A model generated the notes under the pieces. The model did no database searches. It was given only the letters and a program-made list of their open reading frames with translations, and had not been told where the DNA came from. A program made the translations under genes and the position numbers. A DNA stretch of 64,000 bases. Source: JACVRN01 sp036403815. GTDB lineage: Bacteria > Acidobacteriota > Blastocatellia > Pyrinomonadales > Pyrinomonadaceae. The stretch is taken from contig DASWQH010000034.1 of assembly GCA_036403815.1 (NCBI GenBank), positions 1 to 64,000 of the forward strand, in the 5' to 3' direction. Position 1 is the first letter of the stretch; every line of letters begins with the position of its first letter. This document shows positions 43,183-51,555 of the stretch, piece by piece.

Positions 43183-43545
43183 CGGACTCCAGAGTTGGAG
43201 GTAGAGCAGGCCATCGAAGAGTTGCTGCGACCTCTCGCCGCAACGGTCTATAGCATTACCAGTGACAATGGAAGAGAGTTCGCCAACCACCGGAGCATCG
43301 AGAAGAAACTGCAAGCCACCTTCTATTTGGCGCATCCCTATGCCGCTTGGGAGCGAGGCACAAACGAGAACACCAACGGGTTGGTCAGACAATACTTCCC
43401 GAAAGGCAGCGACTTCAGTAAGATCACTGAACAAGTCATCCAATGGGTGACAGCACGCTTAAATAATTGCCCACGCAAGAGGCTGAGCTATCGAACACCG
43501 CAACGGGTCTTTTTCAAAGAACAGAAAATTGCACTTACAACTTGA
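43183..43545 (+). pseudogene. IS30-family transposase, C-terminal fragment
   Basis: The open frame from an upstream TAG encodes TPELEVEQAIEELLRP, then SITSDNGREFANH (second Asp), AHPYAAWERGTNENTNGLV (catalytic Glu) and the tail NCPRKRLSYRTPQRVFFKEQKIALTT. The N-terminal helix-turn-helix and first Asp region are missing. The last ~47 residues match the fragment at 1-146 with several changes. It marks the right boundary of the redox gene patchwork. Confidence 0.85.
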
Positions 43546-43593
43546 ATCCACGTTTATTGAATCAATGAAGAAATGAACCGATGTATCAATTCT

Positions 43594-44529
43594 TCATCCC
43601 TCCGCCCTCATCCTTGCTTTCTCCGGGATGAGAGATTTATGTATGTGTATGGCGGCCATAGCGCCTTCGGCGGCGGCGACTACGGCCAACTGCGAGCGCG
43701 GTGTGATGTCGCCCGCAGCGTAAACACCGGCCACGCTCGTCTGCCGTTCATCATCAACCCAGATTAGCCCGCACTCTTCATCCATCCGACAGCCAAGCAT
43801 CTCATGAAGATTAGAAGCCGGGCTTGTGCCCAGATTGAAAAAGAGCGCGTCGCATTCCAGAGCGTCGTCGTCCGTGAAGCAGACGCGCCCGAGCTTGTGC
43901 GTCTCCGCTTCGCCTTCGAGCCACGCGATACGCCCATCTGTGACGGCAATATCGAACTCCGCAAGCTTGGCGCGGTGCTCGTCCGTCAACTCCTGCCCGC
44001 GACCGTCTGTTATCAGCGTCAATTTATCCGTCCAGGTCAGTAGACTGAGCGTGAAGCCAACCGTCTCACGACCGCTGCCCAGAACCGCCACGCGCTTGTC
44101 CGTCACTTCAAACCCGTCGCAGTCCGGGCAATGAAAGACCGAGACGCCGTAGAAATCTCTGAAGCCCGGACAATCCGGCGTCTGGTCGCGCAAGCCCGTG
44201 GCGAGCAGAAGCCGCCGCGCCTCAAACGTCCCTGCTTCTCCCGTCTCATCTCCCGTCGTCACACGAAAATGCTCGTCCCCAATCTTCTCCACCTTCGTCA
44301 CACAGCCTTCAATGACAAGCCCCCCGTGCATTGCCACCTCATCACGCCCACGCGCCAGCAACTCCGCAGGCATGATGTTGTGATGCCCCAAAAATCCATG
44401 CACCCCGTGCGAATACAGATTGCGCGGGCTGCTGTTATGAAAAGTCAAAACCCTCCGCCGATACCGCGCCAGAAACAGCGCCCCCGACAACCCCGCTGGC
44501 CCCGCGCCAATAACTATGCAATCGTACAT
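43594..44529 (-). CDS. NAD(P)/FAD-dependent oxidoreductase, thioredoxin-reductase-like
   Basis: The 311-residue flavoprotein starts MYDCIVIGAGPAGLSGALFLARY (FAD site). It has the redox pair C134-P-D-C137 in FHCPDCDGF, an NAD(P)-binding RVAVLGSGRETVGFTLSLL and a C-terminal GVYAAGDITPRSQLAVVAAAEGAMAA. It fits thioredoxin reductase-like disulfide reductases; the dedicated partner is not nearby. A longer frame to 44589 would read through a heptamer array and is rejected. Confidence 0.9.
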   Translation of the reverse strand: MYDCIVIGAGPAGLSGALFLARYRRRVLTFHNSSPRNLYSHGVHGFLGHHNIMPAELLARGRDEVAMHGGLVIEGCVTKVEKIGDEHFRVTTGDETGEAGTFEARRLLLATGLRDQTPDCPGFRDFYGVSVFHCPDCDGFEVTDKRVAVLGSGRETVGFTLSLLTWTDKLTLITDGRGQELTDEHRAKLAEFDIAVTDGRIAWLEGEAETHKLGRVCFTDDDALECDALFFNLGTSPASNLHEMLGCRMDEECGLIWVDDERQTSVAGVYAAGDITPRSQLAVVAAAEGAMAAIHIHKSLIPEKARMRAEG

Positions 44530-44534
44530 AATAG

Positions 44535-44634
44535 TGTGGAGTCTAGAGAGTCTAGAGTCTGGAGTCAAAAACGCGCCCCTGAACTTCAACCTTTCTTAAC
44601 TCCAGGCTCTTTGGACTCTCTAAACTCAGGACTT
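44535..44634. repeat. Inverted heptamer array between TrxR-like and PIN-like genes (word tctRgag)
   Basis: The left arm has tctagag, tctagag and tctggag with a 2-nt phase slip. The right arm, from about 44598, carries the same words reversed with more divergence. It lies a few bases after the stop codon of the DUF5615 gene (44642-44644) and in front of the flavoprotein start. Confidence 0.75.
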
Positions 44635-44641
44635 ATTTATT

Positions 44642-44992
44642 TCACAATGGAAGTGTGCGGATGGAGTTAACGTATTCTTCGGCTTCCGATGCCGTCCAGA
44701 TCAGAATGAGGTCTTCGATTACCGAAAGCAGGTCTGCGCTTTGCGAGATAATGAGTAGGCCGGGGCTTTCGTGATGTTCAATGAATTGTCCGAAGTGAGT
44801 TGGCATTGTTCTGCGGTCATGCGTGACCAGAATGCGGCCATCCTGAGCGGCAAGTGCCAGTACTTCCAAGTCGGTCAGGCTTGCTAACTCTGCTTCATAT
44901 GCAGTTTGGAAATCAATCTCTGGCGCACGACGCAGAACGCCCGAGACAATGTCCTCATTGAAGTCGGCATCTGCTTGATAGCTGACTTTCAT
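44642..44992 (-). CDS. DUF5615 PIN-like toxin candidate
   Basis: The 116-residue protein matches DUF5615-type PIN-like proteins: an N-terminal YQADADFNEDIVSGVLRRAPEIDF, EVLALAAQDGRILVTHDRRTMP and ..HHESPGLLIIS. Conserved acidic residues (D9/D11, E/D around residue 42, D60) fit a PIN nuclease site. It overlaps the upstream DUF433 gene by ATGA, the usual DUF433-DUF5615 toxin-antitoxin arrangement. RNase activity is inferred. Confidence 0.8.
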   Translation of the reverse strand: MKVSYQADADFNEDIVSGVLRRAPEIDFQTAYEAELASLTDLEVLALAAQDGRILVTHDRRTMPTHFGQFIEHHESPGLLIISQSADLLSVIEDLILIWTASEAEEYVNSIRTLPL

Positions 44993-45312
44993 GAGCGACG
45001 AGTCAACGCTTCTTTACGCGCACGGGCAAGCTTCTCATAAAACTCCGGATGCTCGGCGCGTGAAGCAGCGCACAGCTTTTCAAACTCTGCGTCTCCAGCC
45101 AGCAGATATTGATCTATCTCTTCCTGATGAGCCAGATAGAAAGTTATAGCACCGTAGATTTGTTCCAGTGACAGAGAAGGGAAAGAGCGTTGAATGCTTT
45201 CCGGCGAAGCCCCGCGCCGAAAGGCATAGATCACAGAGTCGAGCGAGACGCGCGTCCCGGCAATGCGATAAGCCCCCTCCTGCTGCTCAACATACTCTTT
45301 GCTCATAGACAT
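44989..45312 (-). CDS. DUF433 antitoxin candidate
   Basis: The 107-residue protein has the DUF433 helix-turn-helix pattern YRIAGTRVSLDSVIYAFRRGASPESIQRSFPSLSLEQIYGAITFYLAHQEEID. The C-terminus is charged and helical. It is translationally coupled to the DUF5615 gene. It probably binds its own promoter and neutralises the PIN-like partner. Confidence 0.82.
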   Translation of the reverse strand: MSMSKEYVEQQEGAYRIAGTRVSLDSVIYAFRRGASPESIQRSFPSLSLEQIYGAITFYLAHQEEIDQYLLAGDAEFEKLCAASRAEHPEFYEKLARARKEALTRRS

Positions 45313-45363
45313 CTAACAGTTCACCAACATGAGGTAGCCGCCATTGTATCACGTCCGGCTGAT

Positions 45364-48300
45364 TCAGGTCGTCAGCCGTCTATAAATGCCCGGCATGCGT
45401 TCGGGAAGACTTAGTACGTCGTCGATGATGGTGTAGCCGACTTCGCCGTAGAGGTCTTTGAGTTCGGCTTCGGATTCGCGGTCGATGGTGATGCAGAAGG
45501 GCGTAATGCCCTGGTTCTTGGCCTGGCGGAGGGCTTCGCGTGTGTCTTCGCGTGCGTAGCGTGCGTCGCCGTAGTCGTGGTCGTAGGGGCGACCGTCGGA
45601 GAGGACTATCAGAAGGCGTGTGCGTGCTTCCTGTCGGGCGAGGCGTGCGGCGGCGTGGCGTATGGCTGCGCCCAATCTGGTGTTGTTCTGGTAGTTGATG
45701 CCGCCGATGCGGCTTTCGACCTCTTCCGAATATCGCTCGCCGAAATCTTTGACGACGTAGAATTTCACGTTGCGTCGTCCCTCGCTCGTGAAGCCGTTGA
45801 TGGAGTAGATGTCGCCGACGGCTTCCAAGGCTTCGCTCATCAGGACGAGTCCTTCTTTCTCAATCTCTATGATGCGGCGTCCCGGATGCGTGTAGGGCTG
45901 CAAGGGGTGGCGGCCTATGGTGCGTGCAGTCGAAGAGGATTGGTCTAGCAGGAAAGAGACTGCGACATCGCGCTGGCGGCGCAGGCGTTTGGTGTAGATG
46001 CGTTCGGATTGCTGGCCGTCGGCTCGACGGTCAATCACGTAATCAATGACGGCGCTCAAGTCGAAGTCTTCGCCGTCCAGCTCGTTCGGCACGCGCAGCA
46101 GGTTCTCAGGCTTCATCAACTGAAACTGGTGGCGTATGGAAGAGATGATGCCCTTGTGTCTCTCGCGCGTCTGCTCTACGAAGGAGCGGTCGCCGCGACG
46201 GACTCGCTTTTCAATCACGCGACACCAGCCGACGCGATGATCCGTCAACTCTCTGTCCCACTCGTCGTAGTTGAATGCGACCTCGCCCTCTTCCAACCCT
46301 TGCTCGGGCGTCTCGGCCTGCGTCCAGATTTCAGCACCCTCCAACTCGTCAGGCTCGCCCTGCGGCTCCGTGCTCGCCCATGCGTTGAAAAGCTCACGCG
46401 CGTCCTGTTCGCGTGGACTCTTCTCAGGCACTCTTTCCGTATCAAGAGAATCGCGCGCCGAGTTACCTTCATCACTCTCGGATTCTTCGTCCTGTGTTTC
46501 GGCCTGTTGCTGGGACTCATCCTGCGCGACCGATTGAAAGAGCGAATAGACGCGGCTCGTAGCCATCAAAGTATCTGCGACACTCGCTTCGGGACTTGTC
46601 AGATAGTCTGCGACGATGCCTTCAAGCTCCGAGACAATCTGGCCGTAGAACTGGCGCGTATCGGGAAGCGCTCCGCCGCAGAGCGTGATTTGGAAAAGCA
46701 GCTCGAAGGGAACGAGCGTGACCGGCACGTTAACTATGGGAGGGCGATTCATCTTGATGTGCTCACGCGTGAAATCAAGGTCGCGCCTCAACCCTTTATA
46801 AGTGTGGCGCAGTCGCCTGTCGATGCGGCCATTCTCAAGCGTGCCGAAAATCTTTCGCGCAAGATTCGAGTGCGGAAAGAGCGCGAGCACTGCTCTGTAA
46901 TCAGAATCGGGCGGCAAGACGGGGCGCTCAAGCGTAGCGCGTCGCGCTTCTTCTTCCGGCGAGAGAGCCGCTTCGCCTTTCCACATCTCGTTGATGTAGC
47001 CGTCGAGCGCAAAGGCATCGCGCGCATCTACATTCTCCGGCGCGTAAACCGTGGCTATGGAAGTGAAGGCCGCGTGCAAGTCCGCTGTGTCGCGCTCGTG
47101 CGTACCGAACTCTATCTGGCCTGCGGCGTGCGCGGCCAGAACTTTGTAGAGACGAAAATCAAGCTCGTCGTCATCGAACTCCGCGACCGTAGAGGGCAGA
47201 TGAATGGTGCGCCCGTCGTTGATGCGCGCTTCGTCTGGCACGGCTGCCAGAGGCGCAACCTCCACGGCTCGTCCCGTCAGGGCTTCGACATAGAGGCGTA
47301 GTGTGTGCTGTACGCGTTCAAGCGCAAGACCGCCCGCGCCGGTCTGAAGCGCATCGTTGCTGCGGCGAGTTTCCAGCGCGTAGTAGCTGCGGCGCGCACG
47401 CGCATCCGTCTGCTCTTGCAGTAACCCGGAGCGCGCCCACTCTTCAAACTGTTCTATGTTGACAGTGCGAAGGGCGCGTGTGCTCGAACGAAAACAGGCG
47501 AGCGCCGCTTCGCCGTCAACGCGCGCAATCTCGCTGGTGATGTGTATGACGCGGCGCGAAAGCTCTGCGGCTCGCTGCCTGTCCGTCTCGGCTGCGATTG
47601 TTTGAAAGAAGGGAGGGCCACTGCGCACGAAGGCCACGAGCGCGGCGTTGCCGTGTGCAGAGACTATCCACAGAAGCTCAATCCAATCGTCGAAGGCTTC
47701 GGGCACAGCCCGCAGTACAGTTGCTCCGGCAGTCAGGACATGAAGCGCAGCGCCGCCGCCTCGCTCAAGAAAATCACCAGCGCGTTTGATGAGACGAAGC
47801 GCGTCCACGGCGCTTAATCGTGCGAAGGCTGCGGGCAGAGCCAGCCAGGCGTCGGCTGCTATGCCGCCCGCGCGCACTGCGAAACTGTTTGCAAGCGCGA
47901 CCGCCGCGCGCGCCACCTCCCGATTGTCATCCACGAACCTGTCGAATGCCTTGATGACCTGCGGCGTCGCATTGAGAAAGTCTGCGGAGTGTTTGGCAGA
48001 GCGGCGCGAAATCTCCGCCGCTACTTCCAGTATGGAGCACAGAAGTTCCGCGTCTGTGACATCCTGAGTCAGGAGCGGCGCACGCATGAAGGTTGTGGTC
48101 GCAACGGAGCTTGAGAGGGTCATCTGCCGCGTGCAGATTTGAAAAACGAGCGGGCGGGCGGTGCGCGGAATCCGCCCGAACTCTTCCACGCCCGTCGCAA
48201 AGAACGAGACGGCTGTCTCTGTGTCGGCCATCGCCAGCCGCCGACCCAGCTCGCCCCAGGCGCGCAGCTCTTCTGTTTCAATCACGCGCGCGGCTTCCGG

Positions 48301-48543
48301 CACGGCGCGCAAAAACTCTACGCTCGCGCGTAGAGATACGCCCGCAATCGCTGCGCTCGTCTCAAGCGCCGCACGCGCAACCTCCACGGGCAGCTTTCCA
48401 AGCTCGCGCGCAAGGCTAGCGAGCGTGCGTCTTTCCGTCACGCTCTTGACCGCACTCAGCCGCTCGCGAAAAGCCCTTTCAAGCGGCTCCCGGTCGCCTG
48501 CTTCCGCGTCTTTCATCTCTTCCTGTTTACGCTCGTCCGTCAT
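45364..48543 (-). CDS. VWA-domain protein, NorD/CbbO type
   Basis: The 1059-residue protein ends in a von Willebrand A domain with a MIDAS motif (LLDQSSSTA near residue 867), then NTRLGAAIRHAAARL and RLLIVLSDGRPYDHDYGDARYA, the hallmark of NorD/CbbO. The first ~400 residues are Ala-rich helical repeats and the middle (about 680-760) is acidic and low-complexity. NorD/CbbO proteins act with a MoxR/NorQ/CbbQ ATPase to activate or insert cofactors into a target enzyme. The ATPase gene is at 49724-50530. No nor or rubisco gene is visible, so the client is unknown. Confidence 0.85.
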   Translation of the reverse strand: MTDERKQEEMKDAEAGDREPLERAFRERLSAVKSVTERRTLASLARELGKLPVEVARAALETSAAIAGVSLRASVEFLRAVPEAARVIETEELRAWGELGRRLAMADTETAVSFFATGVEEFGRIPRTARPLVFQICTRQMTLSSSVATTTFMRAPLLTQDVTDAELLCSILEVAAEISRRSAKHSADFLNATPQVIKAFDRFVDDNREVARAAVALANSFAVRAGGIAADAWLALPAAFARLSAVDALRLIKRAGDFLERGGGAALHVLTAGATVLRAVPEAFDDWIELLWIVSAHGNAALVAFVRSGPPFFQTIAAETDRQRAAELSRRVIHITSEIARVDGEAALACFRSSTRALRTVNIEQFEEWARSGLLQEQTDARARRSYYALETRRSNDALQTGAGGLALERVQHTLRLYVEALTGRAVEVAPLAAVPDEARINDGRTIHLPSTVAEFDDDELDFRLYKVLAAHAAGQIEFGTHERDTADLHAAFTSIATVYAPENVDARDAFALDGYINEMWKGEAALSPEEEARRATLERPVLPPDSDYRAVLALFPHSNLARKIFGTLENGRIDRRLRHTYKGLRRDLDFTREHIKMNRPPIVNVPVTLVPFELLFQITLCGGALPDTRQFYGQIVSELEGIVADYLTSPEASVADTLMATSRVYSLFQSVAQDESQQQAETQDEESESDEGNSARDSLDTERVPEKSPREQDARELFNAWASTEPQGEPDELEGAEIWTQAETPEQGLEEGEVAFNYDEWDRELTDHRVGWCRVIEKRVRRGDRSFVEQTRERHKGIISSIRHQFQLMKPENLLRVPNELDGEDFDLSAVIDYVIDRRADGQQSERIYTKRLRRQRDVAVSFLLDQSSSTARTIGRHPLQPYTHPGRRIIEIEKEGLVLMSEALEAVGDIYSINGFTSEGRRNVKFYVVKDFGERYSEEVESRIGGINYQNNTRLGAAIRHAAARLARQEARTRLLIVLSDGRPYDHDYGDARYAREDTREALRQAKNQGITPFCITIDRESEAELKDLYGEVGYTIIDDVLSLPERMPGIYRRLTT

Positions 48544-48555
48544 TTACAGAGTCAT

Positions 48556-49035
48556 CTAAAAGAAAAGGAGCACGATGAAAAGTAGTACGTGAATCGCCGC
48601 ACCTGCAATCACGCCCGAAATGTAAGAGCGGCGCGTCACTCTCTTCCATCCGCGATAAAAAGTGATTGCGCCTAGAGGTATCCACACAAGCACGCCTGTG
48701 ATGACGCCGGGCGAATAGGTCTTCGTCCAAAGGCTTCCAGCAAGATGCGCGAACCCGTTGATGAAGACAATCGTGGCAAAGCTTAAGGTCAGCCAGCGCA
48801 CCGAAGGCGTCTTGCGAAATACAAGGATGCTTCCGACCATCAGCAGCCACGCGAAGCTGTTCACAATAATGAACTGCTCAGCCCTCATCCCCTGACCGAT
48901 GATTCTGGCCGACCATCTGTAAAAACCTTCGCCGCACCAGAACTCTTCCATCGCGTGCATCAGATACGTCAGGGGAAAGAGCCATATCCAATCCTCGAAC
49001 AAACGCTTCTGTGAAGGGCTGGCAGCTTCAACCAT
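48556..49035 (-). CDS. HXXEE domain integral membrane protein
   Basis: About 159 residues with the motif H-A-M-E-E (MHAMEEFWCGEGFY), which defines the HXXEE family, and four to five hydrophobic segments. The motif may bind a metal; the function is unknown. ATG 49035 is preferred over an upstream GTG. It lies 12 nt upstream of norD on the same strand. Confidence 0.8.
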   Translation of the reverse strand: MVEAASPSQKRLFEDWIWLFPLTYLMHAMEEFWCGEGFYRWSARIIGQGMRAEQFIIVNSFAWLLMVGSILVFRKTPSVRWLTLSFATIVFINGFAHLAGSLWTKTYSPGVITGVLVWIPLGAITFYRGWKRVTRRSYISGVIAGAAIHVLLFIVLLFF

Positions 49036-49080
49036 CTTTCTCACTTAAAGCTGAATTTGATAATGGATTGAAACCAGAGT

Positions 49081-49192
49081 TAAGGAAGAATACGAACCAC
49101 TAAATTACACGAAGCCGCACGAAAGCAAACCTTAGCAGTCATTCTCTTTTCGTGTCGCGCGCGTGTGATTTAGTGGTTCGTATTCTTCCTTT
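49081..49192. repeat. 112-bp inverted repeat, non-heptamer type
   Basis: The arms, 49081-49110 and 49163-49192, share TAAGGAAGAATACGAACCAC and most of the following AAATTACAC in opposite orientation. The interior contains CACGAA/TTCGTG words. It lies between the OsmC and HXXEE genes. Confidence 0.75.
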
Positions 49193-49242
49193 ATTCTGCA
49201 ATTTCGGCATTACAAAACGAAGCTTCGCATCAAGTCTATGCT

Positions 49243-49668
49243 TTACGCTTCGAGCTTGGCGTCCATAGTAATCTCAGCTTTCAACAATCTGGAAACCGGA
49301 CATCCGGCCTTCGCGTTGTTGGCAGCCGTCTCGAATGCCTGTTGATCCGCGCCGGGAATTCGTGCAACGACATCCAGATGAACCGCCGTGATAGTGAACC
49401 CCGCATCCGTCTTGTCGAGCGTCACGCTCGCCGAAGTGCTGATGTTCTCCGCCGTCATGCCTGCGGCTCCGAGTTGCCCTGAGAGAGCCATCGAAAAACA
49501 TCCGGCATGCGCCGCCGCGATCAACTCTTCCGGGTTCGTACCCGTGCCGTCTTCAAAGCGAGTGCTGAAGGAATACTGCGTATCCGAGAGAACGCCGCTC
49601 TGCGTCGAAATCGTTCCCGTTCCATCCTTGAGGCCGCCCTTCCAGACGGCTGAAGCTTTACGTTTCAT
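49243..49668 (-). CDS. OsmC-family peroxiredoxin
   Basis: The 141-residue protein has the OsmC pattern: AVWKGGLKDGTGTIST, GTNPEELIAAAHAGCFSMALSGQL (first active Cys) and NAKAGCPVSRLL (second Cys). It reduces organic hydroperoxides. AGGAGAAC precedes the ATG. It lies between the NorQ- and NorD-type genes, an unusual insertion. Confidence 0.92.
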   Translation of the reverse strand: MKRKASAVWKGGLKDGTGTISTQSGVLSDTQYSFSTRFEDGTGTNPEELIAAAHAGCFSMALSGQLGAAGMTAENISTSASVTLDKTDAGFTITAVHLDVVARIPGADQQAFETAANNAKAGCPVSRLLKAEITMDAKLEA

Positions 49669-49723
49669 TAGTTCTCCTATGCAAATTAAGATGAATTGCT
49701 GAATTCTCTTACTCTCTTTTTAC

Positions 49724-50530
49724 TCAAATCACCGTTGTCACAATCTCTCGTATGCTGCGCTGTAATTCGCGGTCGTCCGTGATGGGCGAGCAGAGCGCGA
49801 CTTCGGCGGCGGCTACGGGCGGGATGCCGCGAGCCATCATCTGCGCGGCGTAGATTAGAAGACGCGTCGAGACTCCTTCTTCCAGGCCGTGCCCGCGCAG
49901 GTTCCTGACCTTCTGGCCTATGACGACCAGGTCGCGTGCCATCGTCTCGTCCACGCCGCCCTCGCGCGCAACAATCTCTGTTTCAAGCTCCGGCGGCGGG
50001 TAATCGAATTCCAGGGAGACGAAGCGCTGGCGCGTGGACTGCTTCAAATCTTTCAGGATGGATTGATAGCCAGGATTGTAGGAAACGACGAGCATGAATT
50101 CAGGCGGAGCCTCCAGCACCGTCCCGCGCTTTTCGATGGGCAGCCTGCGACGGTCGTCCGTCAAAGGATGAATGATGACGACAGTATCTTTGCGCGCTTC
50201 CACCACTTCATCCAGATAGCAGATGGCACCGTTGCGCACGGCGCGCGTCAGTGGCCCGTCGTGCCAGATGGTCTCTTCGCCTTCGAGCAGAAAGCGCCCT
50301 ACCAGATCGGTCGCCGAAAGGTCTTCGTGGCAGGCGACCGTTATCAGCGGGCGCTGTAAACGCCAAGCCATGTGCTCTACGAAGCGTGTCTTGCCCGAAC
50401 CCGTAGGGCCTTTGAGCATGACCGGCAGGCGCGCCCCATAGGCCGCCTCAAAAAGCTCTATCTCGCGCGCGACCTCAAGATAATATGGCTCCGAGACAGC
50501 GCGATACTCTTCAATGGCTCTTTCCATCAT
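49724..50530 (-). CDS. MoxR-type AAA+ ATPase, NorQ/CbbQ/NirQ family
   Basis: About 268 residues. PYYLEVAREIELFEAAYGARLPVMLKGPTGSGKTRFVEHMAW gives Walker A and the CbbQ/NorQ-specific YY..E..F..A motif. CYLDEVVEARKD is Walker B, and SYNPGYQSILKDLKQSTRQRFVSLEFDYP is the sensor region. It remodels a client enzyme with a NorD/CbbO VWA partner, here at 45364. The start could also be ATG 50584, which is 1 nt from the stop of the upstream gene and would be translationally coupled. Confidence 0.9.
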   Translation of the reverse strand: MMERAIEEYRAVSEPYYLEVAREIELFEAAYGARLPVMLKGPTGSGKTRFVEHMAWRLQRPLITVACHEDLSATDLVGRFLLEGEETIWHDGPLTRAVRNGAICYLDEVVEARKDTVVIIHPLTDDRRRLPIEKRGTVLEAPPEFMLVVSYNPGYQSILKDLKQSTRQRFVSLEFDYPPPELETEIVAREGGVDETMARDLVVIGQKVRNLRGHGLEEGVSTRLLIYAAQMMARGIPPVAAAEVALCSPITDDRELQRSIREIVTTVI

Positions 50531-50585
50531 TTTAGTTTCGATGTTCAACCTCGTTCTAGATAAACGCCCCTGGACAGCGACCATT

Positions 50586-51302
50586 TCAGCCGCATTTGAT
50601 TTTTGACTCTGCGACCCAGACCGTCTGCCCTGAGCTTGTGATGACCACTCTCACCCACGTGAACTGCACTCCACGTACGCTGGTTCCCTTGATGACGTGT
50701 ACGGGAGTGTTGTTGGGATATTCTCCGACAATCGTGGATGCGTCCGTGTCACAATCCTGAGTATCACAGTTCATGCGCACTCTGACCGCAGATGTACCGG
50801 ACGTGTAATTATACAGGACGCAGTCCGGCTCTGGTTTAGGCGTCGATTGTACAATGCCTGGAGACGGAGTTGCCATCAGAGCAGGCGTTGGAGTAGCAGA
50901 AACTGGCAACGGCGTGGCCGCCGTGGTCGCAGTCATTGAACGGGGCGTTGGCGAAGTTGATGGCTCTGTGAGCGAAGGCGAGCTATAGCGTTGAACTACA
51001 AATCCGCCGATTGACAGACCTATGACCAGAGCGGCAAGCACCATTGCGCCGACAGCCAGCCGGGACTTTTGACGAGGCGAAGGCGTGGGCGCAGGAGGTG
51101 TGGGCGCAGGCGGAATGTTCGCAGGCGCTGTAGGGGGAGGCGCTGCGTAGGCCACCGTCGGCGGCGGCTCGGAAGCTGGCGGTAACGGATTAACCTGCGT
51201 GGCTTCAGGGTCGTATCCCCTGATTAAAACTGCTCCGTCTTGAAGACAATAAGAGAGAGTATCGTCCGTGTAAGTGCGATTGCAGCGGGGGCATTGTTTC
51301 AT
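50586..51302 (-). CDS. Zinc-ribbon membrane protein with SH3-like C-terminus
   Basis: About 238 residues. The N-terminus MKQCPRCNRTYTDDTLSYC supplies a CxxC..C zinc ribbon of a form seen very often in Acidobacteriota (Blastocatellia). A long Pro/Ala-rich linker, a single transmembrane segment (LAVGAMVLAALVIGLSIGGF) and a Thr/Pro-rich periplasmic region follow. The final ~70 residues look like a bacterial SH3 domain (VRVRMNCDTQDC, then YPNNTPVHVIKG). It may sense or bind the cell wall. GGGAGAAC precedes the ATG. Organism assignment relies partly on this gene. Confidence 0.75.
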   Translation of the reverse strand: MKQCPRCNRTYTDDTLSYCLQDGAVLIRGYDPEATQVNPLPPASEPPPTVAYAAPPPTAPANIPPAPTPPAPTPSPRQKSRLAVGAMVLAALVIGLSIGGFVVQRYSSPSLTEPSTSPTPRSMTATTAATPLPVSATPTPALMATPSPGIVQSTPKPEPDCVLYNYTSGTSAVRVRMNCDTQDCDTDASTIVGEYPNNTPVHVIKGTSVRGVQFTWVRVVITSSGQTVWVAESKIKCG

Positions 51303-51473
51303 TGAAGTTCTCCCGGAAAAGAGGCCAGCCGAAGACACTCCGCACGCGATTCTGATGAGTGGCTACTTAACTTCGTTTGAGGTATCCTTCAAGTAGCTCT
51401 GATGGTCTGTTCAGTTTAACTGGCGGAATATCTTAGCACCAGTTTCGAATGAGCGGCAAACGAGGTGAAAGAA

Positions 51474-51547
51474 GTAAGCAGTGAGCGGTAAGCAGTGAGC
51501 AGTCAAAAGAAATGTTCTGCTTACTGCTTACCGCTCACTGCTCACTG
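51474..51547. repeat. Inverted heptamer array upstream of mnmA (word gtRagcR)
   Basis: The left arm, 51474-51503, is gtaagca, gtgagcg, gtaagca, gtgagca, gt. The right arm, 51517-51547, is the reverse set. The same word family is used at 3401 and 54669. It ends 8 nt before the mnmA ATG. This copy lies between divergent genes, not after a stop codon. Confidence 0.85.
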
Positions 51548-51555
51548 TTTTAGTT

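Noticed and set aside
44530..44589. Extension of the TrxR-like flavoprotein
   Set aside because: Encoded by a heptamer array and not family-like; the FAD motif begins right after ATG 44529.
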